From IMG/VR virus record IMGVR_UViG_3300043773_000343, positions 1 through 23,430 of that record: a DNA stretch of 23,430 bases; one strand, 5' to 3'. This document shows positions 1-5,701 of this stretch, piece after piece. Under the pieces are notes generated by a model, which was not told the DNA's origin, made no database searches, and saw nothing but the letters and a program-made list of their open reading frames with translations. Positions within the stretch are counted from its first letter, which is position 1. The number at the start of each line of letters is the position of its first letter. A program made the translations under genes and the position numbers. The stretch is from a virus.

Positions 1-237
1 ATGAAAACACCGGCACAAAACTTTAAGGATGAGATAGAAAATCTCATACAAGCAAAACTCAACAGATCACTAAACACCTACAATAGTGGATATGTTCAAG
101 CATTGCAAGACATTGAGGAACTGATTGACAAGCTTATCGTGGATGAGAGAGACCACTTTGACCTCTGCTGTGAAATGGGACAGTTGTATCGTGAATTTGA
201 TGCACAAGAGCTAATGAATAAAAGATACAACAAATGA
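1..237 (+). CDS. Small phage protein of unknown function (78 aa)
   Basis: I do not recognise this 78-residue protein. It is soluble and mixed-charge, with likely long helices (residues 1-25 and 35-75), no membrane segment, and an acidic middle around residues 38-55. Its ATG is the first base of the window, so a start further upstream cannot be excluded. Its TGA overlaps the ATG of the next gene in an ATGA junction, which supports real translation and coupling. It heads a run of small + strand genes that leads to the large terminase gene. That position suggests an accessory or regulatory role, but nothing in the sequence names it. Confidence 0.6.
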   Translation: MKTPAQNFKDEIENLIQAKLNRSLNTYNSGYVQALQDIEELIDKLIVDERDHFDLCCEMGQLYREFDAQELMNKRYNK

Positions 238-458
238 AGCTCCTAGCAACCCCAAAAGCACAAGCTAAATTCATGCTGAAACATGCACTAGCTGTAGTCA
301 AAGAAATGGAACTGAATGGACTGACAAGAGATAGAGTAAAGGAGTCAGTGGCACTAGCTATAGACAGAATCATAGCAGCTCCAGTGGAGGATAAAGTTGG
401 AGAGCAACAAGCTGTCAAGTATTGGACTAGGGTAAAGAAATATCTGAAAGAGTTATGA
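234..458 (+). CDS. Small basic helical phage protein of unknown function (74 aa)
   Basis: This 74-residue protein is lysine-rich and probably all-helical. It has no membrane segment, cysteines or recognisable motif. The start is well fixed because its ATG overlaps the TGA of the gene before it (ATGA), and its own TGA overlaps the ATG of the gene after it in the same way. Such couplings on both sides argue for a genuine gene in an operon of three. A possible nucleic-acid-binding role is only a guess from the excess of Lys and Arg in the C-terminal part (VKYWTRVKKYLKEL). Confidence 0.6.
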   Translation: MKLLATPKAQAKFMLKHALAVVKEMELNGLTRDRVKESVALAIDRIIAAPVEDKVGEQQAVKYWTRVKKYLKEL

Positions 459-724
459 AAGCAGTACAGCATATAGCTAATTACTCATCATGCGAATCAA
501 TGCAAAATGAGTTCTTAAATTTAGAGCAGTTGCTCAGCATTTCATGGGTGAAATCATATTCTGATGATCCTAACTTTCACCTATTCTCATTGTGCAATGA
601 TGAGTATGGCTGTAGCCTAATGGCTGAGATGAATAAAGGTGAAGATTGGTGGGTAGTATGTGACATCATTGGAAATAAAAAACAAATCAAAGAATTGAAT
701 CTACCAAAGTTCAAACACAAATAA
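455..724 (+). CDS. Small phage protein of unknown function (89 aa)
   Basis: I do not recognise this 89-residue protein. It mixes polar and aromatic residues, with a WW pair near residues 65-66 (EDWWVVCDIIG) and four cysteines scattered without a CxxC spacing, and it ends in a basic tail. There is no signal peptide or membrane segment. The ATG overlaps the previous gene's TGA (ATGA). It is the last gene of the first coupled trio. After it comes a 73-bp gap with a 9-bp direct repeat before the next gene starts, so transcription may be reset here. Confidence 0.6.
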   Translation: MKAVQHIANYSSCESMQNEFLNLEQLLSISWVKSYSDDPNFHLFSLCNDEYGCSLMAEMNKGEDWWVVCDIIGNKKQIKELNLPKFKHK

Positions 725-758
725 TTGGCAGCAAACTCAATTTAGTGTCAATAATTGG
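720..758 (+). repeat. Direct repeat AATAATTGG x2, 30 bp apart
   Basis: AATAATTGG occurs at 720-728 (overlapping the stop of the upstream gene) and again at 750-758. The copies are exactly 30 bp apart, about three helical turns, in the only sizeable gap among the left-hand + strand genes. The spacing would suit a dimeric or cooperative DNA-binding protein near a promoter for the gene starting at 798. I see no clear promoter next to it, and two 9-bp copies in AT-rich DNA can arise by chance. Confidence 0.3.
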
Positions 759-797
759 TGATACACAAACTCTTTTGATAATCAAAAAACAGAAAAT

Positions 798-1031
798 ATG
801 AGCGACAAAAAACAGACAGCAGTACAATGGCTATATGATGAATTATCTCATTGCCTACATCGTGAGGAAGTATGTGATTTGCTCTATAAATTAGAACAAA
901 AAGCACTACAAATGGAACGAGAACAGATTGAGGAGGTAGCAATGTACCATAGAGATAGTGCTGTGGAAATTGACTGCATAAGAAGTTATATGAAAAAAAA
1001 TTACGGAGGTCAAGATGAAAGCAATCATTGA
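798..1031 (+). CDS. Conserved small phage protein (77 aa)
   Basis: This 77-residue, mostly helical, acidic protein starts with a Lys/Gln-rich segment, then a predicted helix around TAVQWLYDELSH and a Glu-rich helix around KALQMEREQIEEVA. This layout resembles a type of short protein often seen in Bacteroidota phages, whose function is not known to me. The ATG at 798 follows a 73-bp gap. The leader is A-rich (cagaaaat), which is common for genes of this phylum and lacks a Shine-Dalgarno site. The C-terminus overlaps the next gene by 17 bp. Confidence 0.65.
   Translation: MSDKKQTAVQWLYDELSHCLHREEVCDLLYKLEQKALQMEREQIEEVAMYHRDSAVEIDCIRSYMKKNYGGQDESNH
1005..1010 (+). promoter_or_regulatory. Strong Shine-Dalgarno site for the gene at 1015
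   Basis: GGAGGT lies four bases before the ATG at 1015, inside the end of the previous coding region. It fixes the start of the 76-aa gene. It stands out because most genes in this window have no visible Shine-Dalgarno site. Confidence 0.6.
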
Positions 1032-1245
1032 GTTCAACCTGGATGAGCCAGACGATATTGAAGCTCATAAGAAGTTCACTAATCTCAATGCTGTCTATAT
1101 CGCGCTGTGGGAATTTGATCAAGAGATGAGGAGGCAGATCAAGTACAACAGTGAGAACTATGACCCTGAGCAATTAGATGCCCTAGATAAATTGCGTGGA
1201 AAGTTCCATGACATTCTGCATGAAAATCAAATCAAAATAGATTGA
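1015..1245 (+). CDS. Conserved small acidic phage protein (76 aa)
   Basis: This 76-residue protein opens with a short beta-like stretch (MKAIIEFNLDEPDD). Two helices follow, including a segment around VYIALWEFDQEMRRQIKYN and a final one around LDALDKLRGKFHDILHEN. I have seen this arrangement in small proteins of phages and prophages of Bacteroidota; the function is unknown to me. The start is supported by a GGAGGT site at 1005-1010. The gene lies directly before the large terminase gene, whose GTG start comes two bases after this stop codon, so it may be co-expressed with packaging. Confidence 0.7.
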   Translation: MKAIIEFNLDEPDDIEAHKKFTNLNAVYIALWEFDQEMRRQIKYNSENYDPEQLDALDKLRGKFHDILHENQIKID

Positions 1246-1246
1246 T

Positions 1247-2554
1247 GTGGAACTACTAGACAAGCAAAAGGAGGCACTGATCTATCTGAGGAACAATCAC
1301 CCAGCTAACATGATTTTGTATGGTGGAGCTGCAGGAGGTGGCAAGACCAGGCTAGGCTGTATATGGCAGATACAAAGGAGGCTCAAATATCCTGGCACCA
1401 AGTCACTCATTGGTAGGTCCAAACTAGATACACTAAAAAAGACCACAATAGCCTCATTCTTTGAGACCACTAGACTGATGGGACTACAGCCTCATAACCA
1501 CTACAACTATAATCAGCAGAGCAATACTATCACCTTTTACAATGACAGTCAAATAGTGCTTGCAGATTTAGCTTACAAGCCATCAGATCCACACTACCAA
1601 GACTTAGGTGGACTAGAGCTGACTGATGCATTTATAGATGAGGCAGCGGAAGTTCATGAGAGAGCTATCACTACTGTGCTATCGCGTATCAGATACAAGC
1701 TGAATGAATATGACCTTGTGCCAAAACTACTAATGACATGCAACCCATCTAAGGGCTATCTATACAATGAGTTCTACCATCCCCACCGGGAAGGTAGATT
1801 GAGTCCTGACAAAGCATTTATTCAATCACTATCTGCAGATAATTACATGCTGCCAGAGTCCTACATGGGCATCCTTAACTCATTGCCGGAAGTTGATAGA
1901 AAAAGACTACTGTTGGGTGATTGGGATTTTGATAGTAGTGATGATAGACTGTACTCCTATGCTGAGTTGCTGAGATGTTTTAGAGATAAGTCAGACAGTC
2001 TGACCGATTGCTACATCACTGCGGATATTGCGCGCATGGGTAAAGACAGAACGGTGATTTGTGTGTGGAATGGTCTGCACCTGGAAAGAATGGAAATGCA
2101 TCTGCATAAGAGAGTGAATGAGATAGTTGACATCATCAAGAGATTGATGGATGAGTACCAGGTGAGGCTTAGCAATGTGATCTGTGATGAGGATGGCATT
2201 GGAGGAGGAGCAGTTGACTATCTCCGTTGTCCAGGATTTGTCAATGGCTCAAAAGCTTTCCGACCTAACTACAAAAATCTGAAAGCTGACTGCTACTTTA
2301 AGCTAGGGGATATGATAGACAAGAATGAGATCACATTCAATGCTAAGTATAAGGATCAAATAACAAAGGAACTAGAGCTAGTCAGGAGAGCCAATGTAGG
2401 CAGTGATGGTAAGCTGATGGTAACTGATAAGGAAACAATCGCAGCGAAAGCTGGAGGACTATCTCCGGACATTGCTGATAGCATCATGATGCGTGCCTAC
2501 TTTGAAGTCAACAAGAAAGATGGTAAGTACTTTATTGGTGGAATAGCTGTCTAG
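1247..2554 (+). CDS. terL: Terminase large subunit (packaging ATPase and nuclease)
   Basis: This 435-residue protein is the motor that drives DNA into the prohead and cuts it. The N-terminal ATPase has a Walker A motif GGAAGGGKT (residues 26-34) and a Walker B motif ending FIDEA (Asp131, Glu132 as catalytic carboxylate). The C-terminal RNase H-like nuclease keeps the expected acidic residues: Asp260 in TADIARMGKDRT, the ICDEDGIGGG segment (residues 312-321), and Asp408/Asp411 in SPDIADSIMM. Length and order fit the Terminase_6/6C type. Translation probably starts at GTG 1247, because an ATG at 1245 runs into a stop within five codons. The gene is on the opposite strand from the small subunit and all structural genes. 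Its TAG stop lies in the CTAG palindrome shared with the converging gene. Confidence 0.95.
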   Translation: MELLDKQKEALIYLRNNHPANMILYGGAAGGGKTRLGCIWQIQRRLKYPGTKSLIGRSKLDTLKKTTIASFFETTRLMGLQPHNHYNYNQQSNTITFYNDSQIVLADLAYKPSDPHYQDLGGLELTDAFIDEAAEVHERAITTVLSRIRYKLNEYDLVPKLLMTCNPSKGYLYNEFYHPHREGRLSPDKAFIQSLSADNYMLPESYMGILNSLPEVDRKRLLLGDWDFDSSDDRLYSYAELLRCFRDKSDSLTDCYITADIARMGKDRTVICVWNGLHLERMEMHLHKRVNEIVDIIKRLMDEYQVRLSNVICDEDGIGGGAVDYLRCPGFVNGSKAFRPNYKNLKADCYFKLGDMIDKNEITFNAKYKDQITKELELVRRANVGSDGKLMVTDKETIAAKAGGLSPDIADSIMMRAYFEVNKKDGKYFIGGIAV

Positions 2555-2799
2555 TTCTTTTTAGCTATTGCAGAGATCCTGATTGATTGCTTTTCTTGAT
2601 GCGCTGCCATGACAGCCATCATGCCTCTTAGCTCTTCATAAAAAAACTGAGCTATGAACTCTCCATTTTCATTCAGTATCTGCACCTTTTCCTCATCAAT
2701 ATAGACAGTGGCACTGAGCAAGTCTCCATCATCATCATCATCAGGTGAGATAAATATGCATGGCTTGTATAGACCCATCTTTATGTATGTGTTATTCAT
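2551..2799 (-). CDS. Unknown 82-aa protein with an Asp run
   Basis: This is the last gene of the leftward operon. The 82-residue product has a run of five Asp residues near residues 20-24, encoded by a (GAT)5 triplet repeat. A beta-rich stretch follows (ATVYIDEEKVQILNENGEF), then a helix. No membrane segment or known motif is visible. The Asp run might bind a cation, but I cannot support that. The ATG overlaps the stop of the spanin-like gene upstream (ATGA), and its stop shares CTAG with the convergent large terminase gene. Position suggests co-expression with the lysis genes; the function is unknown. Confidence 0.6.
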   Translation of the reverse strand: MNNTYIKMGLYKPCIFISPDDDDDGDLLSATVYIDEEKVQILNENGEFIAQFFYEELRGMMAVMAAHQEKQSIRISAIAKKN

Positions 2800-3179
2800 A
2801 GGATGAGAGCTAAAATGATGACCAATATACCACCTTCAAATAGTGCCAAATTCCTCCAACCTCTCTTCCTACTTTTTTCCCTCACCAATCCCTCATTTAA
2901 TTCCCCATTCAATCCCTCTATATGGCGCAAACTGTCCTCAATTTGTCCTATATATGACTCATTATATGTATTCTTTTCTAATAATGACTGATTTAACAGA
3001 CTTAGATTGTGATTGTCTGCCTGCAGATATTCCATCCTAGTCACTCCCATTACCACAAGCCTCCTTTCAATCCTTAAAGTATCCAGCTTTCTCAAGCTCG
3101 CGGAGTCTTTTGATAGCTTTTGTGTAGCTGCTATCAATGGCAATGCTATCATAAAGGTAAATAGTGTCAATCTTTTCAT
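2796..3179 (-). CDS. Spanin-like second component: signal sequence, coiled region, C-terminal TM (127 aa)
   Basis: The protein has a hydrophobic signal-like N-terminus (residues 1-19, LTLFTFMIALPLIAAT) and a polar, heptad-rich middle (residues 20-105). It closes with a C-terminal membrane segment (residues 108-127, ending ILVIILALIL) with no tail. Its first 113 bp lie inside the gene of the inner-membrane protein just upstream, in another frame. That nesting is typical of spanin pairs, which join inner and outer membranes in the last step of lysis. Unlike a classical o-spanin or u-spanin it has no cysteine after the signal, so no lipobox. It could be an unusual spanin, a periplasmic protein held by its C-terminus, or a two-TM protein. 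Role assigned mainly from position and topology. Confidence 0.5.
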   Translation of the reverse strand: MKRLTLFTFMIALPLIAATQKLSKDSASLRKLDTLRIERRLVVMGVTRMEYLQADNHNLSLLNQSLLEKNTYNESYIGQIEDSLRHIEGLNGELNEGLVREKSRKRGWRNLALFEGGILVIILALIL

Positions 3180-3372
3180 GGTAGATTTCTTTGATTTTTA
3201 CTCTTGTTTTGACAATCGTGTCAATTCTTGCCTCTATTACTTTTTGGATGGAGTCATGTCTGACTGTGACTACTTTCACCTTTTGTCTGTAGCGGATTTG
3301 CATGGTCACTGCTATGAGTAAAAGCAGTGCAATGCTTATCATGATCATGGCATCAATATACTTTGCCCTCAT
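3067..3372 (-). CDS. i-spanin-like inner-membrane protein (101 aa)
   Basis: An N-terminal membrane anchor (about residues 8-26, AMIMISIALLLLIAVTMQI) is followed by a charged, helical periplasmic region with repeated short D-x-I/V patterns (RHDSIQ, RIDTIVK, KIDTIYLYDSIAIDS). This is the topology of an i-spanin, the inner-membrane half of the complex that fuses or disrupts the outer membrane. Many Bacteroidota phages carry similar proteins next to the endolysin. It overlaps the metallophosphoesterase gene upstream by 20 bp and the second spanin-like gene by 113 bp. Met9 and Met11 are possible alternative starts, but they would eat into the membrane anchor. Role inferred from topology and context. 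Confidence 0.6.
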   Translation of the reverse strand: MRAKYIDAMIMISIALLLLIAVTMQIRYRQKVKVVTVRHDSIQKVIEARIDTIVKTRVKIKEIYHEKIDTIYLYDSIAIDSSYTKAIKRLRELEKAGYFKD

Positions 3373-4333
3373 AGATCTTTTTGTTTTCTACATGGAAATG
3401 CTTACCATCTCTGTGCAGTATGGCAAAGCCATGATTCCACTGATTAGCTGGCCTATAGCGTGGTGATAAGTCACATAAGCAACCTACTGACCAAGTAGTG
3501 ATGATCTTTCCATTCAAGTCCTTTTCATTGTGCTCTGATGTCTGATGCCAATGGCCACAGATTGCATGACTCTTAGCTCTCAAGTACAGACCTCTAGCAA
3601 TGTTTACCGGAGAGAATACATTCTGTCCAAACTCATGTCCATGCACCACATTCAGTGTGTTGAATTTAGCAAATGTCCTACCTTCAATCCACTCCACTCC
3701 ATACTGCTCTAGCCACAATAGTGACTGCAGATTGAATGCCTCTATCTCTACTAGTTCCGGTGCATGGGATGACAAGTATCTCCAATATCTCTCCTCATGA
3801 TTGCCCTCTTTGTAGTACACTTTTTTGAAATAGGGAGTTATCATCTTGAGAAATGACCTCACTGTCTCAAGTTCTTGACTGAATGACCTAGCTTCGGGAT
3901 CATTCTCCCATCTTGAGAGTGTATGGCAGTCCATGATGTCACCATTCAAGTACAGTGTATCACAGCCTTTCTCTATGCCATAGTTCAAAGCAATAGACAA
4001 AGCTTCCTCATCATGGTAGGGGAAGTGAATATCTTTGAGCAATAGCACCTTATCACCCTTTATGCTTACCGGCTGTCTCTTGACAATAGCTGATTTGGGC
4101 AGTGTGAAATAGGGTGATTGTGGAATAAATAAGCTTTTGTCTTTTGTATTGTTTTTTTTGTATCCACCGGCAAGTCCTCTGACCACTCTTACAAGTGATC
4201 TAGCTGTCTCTATGGTATCAAAACTCTGCCCATGTTCTTTCTTTAGTAGTTTAGCTAAGGTGAGATTTGGCATGTCAGGATACTTGCGACAGTAGTCCTC
4301 AGTTAGCAATCTGTTCTGCTTTTTATTACTCAT
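3353..4333 (-). CDS. Calcineurin-like metallophosphoesterase (326 aa)
   Basis: All metal-binding motifs of the family are present in order: DIH (Asp101, His103), GD (Asp132), GNHE (Asn178, His179), a VVHGHEFG segment (His231, His233) and GHWH (His261, His263). The enzyme should therefore hydrolyse phosphomonoester or phosphodiester bonds with a two-metal centre; the substrate is unknown. The first 65 residues are a separate small helical module ending in a basic RGLAGGYKK stretch, perhaps a DNA-binding or dimer segment. The gene sits between the endolysin (8-bp overlap) and the spanin-like pair (20-bp overlap), so it is translated with the lysis genes. A role in nucleic-acid processing, nucleotide recycling or lysis cannot be separated from sequence alone. 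Confidence 0.85.
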   Translation of the reverse strand: MSNKKQNRLLTEDYCRKYPDMPNLTLAKLLKKEHGQSFDTIETARSLVRVVRGLAGGYKKNNTKDKSLFIPQSPYFTLPKSAIVKRQPVSIKGDKVLLLKDIHFPYHDEEALSIALNYGIEKGCDTLYLNGDIMDCHTLSRWENDPEARSFSQELETVRSFLKMITPYFKKVYYKEGNHEERYWRYLSSHAPELVEIEAFNLQSLLWLEQYGVEWIEGRTFAKFNTLNVVHGHEFGQNVFSPVNIARGLYLRAKSHAICGHWHQTSEHNEKDLNGKIITTWSVGCLCDLSPRYRPANQWNHGFAILHRDGKHFHVENKKIYEGKVY

Positions 4334-4871
4334 TGATTAAGGTATAAGTGAAAACTCCTTTCCCACTATCCTTACATTTTTTCAATAAAAAATTAAAATC
4401 TGATGGATCAGCTATCACCTGGCATCCTGCACTCCACTTATCCACTAGCTTACTCATCAAGTTAGCATTTGCTCTATGTATGTTTATCCCAAACATTCCC
4501 CTATCAATCACTCCAACAGCATCAGCTTTCTCATCTCTGTTAGCATCTCTAAATACATTGACCGGTAAGGTCTGCACGAGTGCTTCATATTTGTTCTGAT
4601 GCTTGCCTAGTCTCCATGTGTTCCTATATTGCCCCTCGCATAGCACAGCAGTACCTTTAGGATTGAGCAGATTTTTTAGCCAGTGCTTGCCTGGTCTAGT
4701 TGTCGCATGGAAAGAATAAGCTTTGTCACCATCAATCAAAAAGATATTATCACAAAAGGTATTTGGTATGTAGTCCTTTGTCCTGATACCTACAATATGA
4801 AATGTCTCCCACTGATAACCCTTGACAGCAAAGCTATCTTTAAGCCATTGTAGATTACTTATTGTCAGCAT
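4326..4871 (-). CDS. Putative endolysin with L,D-transpeptidase (YkuD)-like active site
   Basis: The 181-residue protein carries the catalytic signature of the YkuD fold: His132 (GINIHRA) followed by exactly fourteen residues and then S-A-G-C (Ser147-Cys150). This matches HX14-17[S/T]xGC, with Cys150 as nucleophile. A possible cation-binding loop (RDANRDEKAD, about residues 108-117) lies before it. Related proteins in Bacteroidota phages and genomes act on or are predicted to act on peptidoglycan cross-links. There is no signal peptide, so export would need the holin-like gene just upstream, whose stop overlaps this start by 17 bp. Endolysin is inferred from context; whether it cuts or exchanges cross-links is not visible. 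Confidence 0.75.
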   Translation of the reverse strand: MLTISNLQWLKDSFAVKGYQWETFHIVGIRTKDYIPNTFCDNIFLIDGDKAYSFHATTRPGKHWLKNLLNPKGTAVLCEGQYRNTWRLGKHQNKYEALVQTLPVNVFRDANRDEKADAVGVIDRGMFGINIHRANANLMSKLVDKWSAGCQVIADPSDFNFLLKKCKDSGKGVFTYTLINE

Positions 4872-5046
4872 TCAGCTTCTGTATTTTTTTATGATAGTAG
4901 ATGATGGTCATGATACCGACCACAATGGCAATCAATCCAGCTATTATCTTCACAATGATTTCTACTTGTTCTAAGTTGGCTACTGATGCCATGCTGATTG
5001 ATGTGATAGCACCAATGGTACCAGGTGTATCGTTACTTGCTACCAT
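4855..5046 (-). CDS. Putative holin or small membrane protein (63 aa)
   Basis: The protein has one strong membrane segment (about residues 29-50, IIVKIIAGLIAIVVGIMTIIYY) and a short basic C-terminal tail (HKKIQKLNADNK). A weakly hydrophobic N-terminal stretch rich in Gly, Ser and Thr precedes it. Size, charge pattern and position directly before the endolysin gene, overlapping by 17 bp, fit a holin that opens the inner membrane for endolysin release. With one clear membrane segment it would be a class III-type holin; the N-terminal stretch might be a second, weaker one. A competing holin candidate lies in the head gene region. Confidence 0.6.
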   Translation of the reverse strand: MVASNDTPGTIGAITSISMASVANLEQVEIIVKIIAGLIAIVVGIMTIIYYHKKIQKLNADNK

Positions 5047-5158
5047 TGCCCTCTCTTTTTTTCAAGTCACTCATCATCTTGTTGTAGAAAGATTTCATTT
5101 TCATTTCGTACTCTTTCCGTTTATCTACCTGACTGGTAGAAAGTCTCTTATTGACCAT
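5033..5158 (-). CDS. Very small basic protein, unknown (41 aa)
   Basis: Reading the - strand from ATG 5158 gives a 41-codon frame ending at TAA 5033-5035. Its product begins MVNKRLSTSQVDKRKEYE and ends KKREGNGSK. It is strongly basic and helical, with many Lys, Arg and Met residues and no membrane segment. It bridges the only gap (5047-5124) in this otherwise overlapping gene row. It overlaps the end of the connector gene by 34 bp and the start of the holin-like gene by 14 bp, which is how the neighbours are joined. The start has no Shine-Dalgarno site. It may be a real small protein or a frame kept for translational coupling; the function is unknown. Confidence 0.45.
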   Translation of the reverse strand: MVNKRLSTSQVDKRKEYEMKMKSFYNKMMSDLKKREGNGSK

Positions 5159-5697
5159 CTTAGTGTTGATTGTTTTAAGCCTTGCGAATAGTTCAGTCCT
5201 GTCTGTGTGTATATCTGCGTATATGGTGACTGATCAGGTGATACATTGCTGCTATATTCAGGAAACAAAGCTACATTTTGTCTGATGTAGTCTAGCATCC
5301 TTTGTGTATAGTACCTTGCATTGTCCTTTGCTGCCTCCATTAGCTTGTGCAATTCAGTCTCACTGATGCTATTGGCATTCTCACTATCTCTGCTGACTAT
5401 GTTTCCATTGTCATGCTTATAGACAAGTAAGGGATAGAGCTCAATCATGGTCCACCACACTAGCATCTTTCTTACATATTGGTCTAAGAGTGTCTCATAG
5501 TCACCAGCTAAGGTCTGATTTTGTGCATCTGTTTTCAGCTTATTAGTCAAATCAGTGCCGAGAAAGTTGACCAAATACTTGTCTTGAGCTAAGTAGATGC
5601 ATGGTCTGATGATAGCAGTGTCAACACTGTCATTGATTGCTGTGTATTTCTTGATGAATGTCTCATCAATCAAAAGTATTTCCGGTAGTACTGCCAT
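5125..5697 (-). CDS. DUF6712-like head-tail connector protein (190 aa)
   Basis: The N-terminal part (FIKKYTAINDSVDTAIIRPC, then YLAQDKYLVNFLGTDL) is typical of a helical protein family in Bacteroidota phages that I know as DUF6712. Members lie next to the portal and capsid genes and are taken to be adaptor or connector proteins of the neck. A long central helical segment around VRKMLVWWTMIELYPLLVY follows, and the tail is Tyr/Gln rich. The gene starts four bases after the portal stop codon, which fits a role at the portal. I judge the family from pattern memory; the connector role is inferred from gene order. Confidence 0.65.
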   Translation of the reverse strand: MAVLPEILLIDETFIKKYTAINDSVDTAIIRPCIYLAQDKYLVNFLGTDLTNKLKTDAQNQTLAGDYETLLDQYVRKMLVWWTMIELYPLLVYKHDNGNIVSRDSENANSISETELHKLMEAAKDNARYYTQRMLDYIRQNVALFPEYSSNVSPDQSPYTQIYTQTGLNYSQGLKQSTLRWSIRDFLPVR

Positions 5698-5701
5698 GAT
5701 T

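Noticed and set aside
748-1173. 141-codon - strand open frame with many hydrophobic residues
   Set aside because: Antisense to two small + strand genes, one of which has a strong Shine-Dalgarno site; no overlap pattern with other - strand genes.
2728-2742. (ATC)5 triplet repeat, encoding five Asp
   Set aside because: The unit is a codon, so length changes would not shift the frame; it explains the Asp run and needs no contingency-locus reading.
4152-4159. A8 run on the coding strand of the metallophosphoesterase gene
   Set aside because: Explained by adjacent Lys and Asn codons (YKKNN); no open alternative frame or domain boundary that gives a clear product was found.
5054-5060. A7 run on the coding strand of the 41-aa frame as a frameshift site
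   Set aside because: No meaningful product in the other frames apart from the neighbouring holin-like gene, which has its own ATG.
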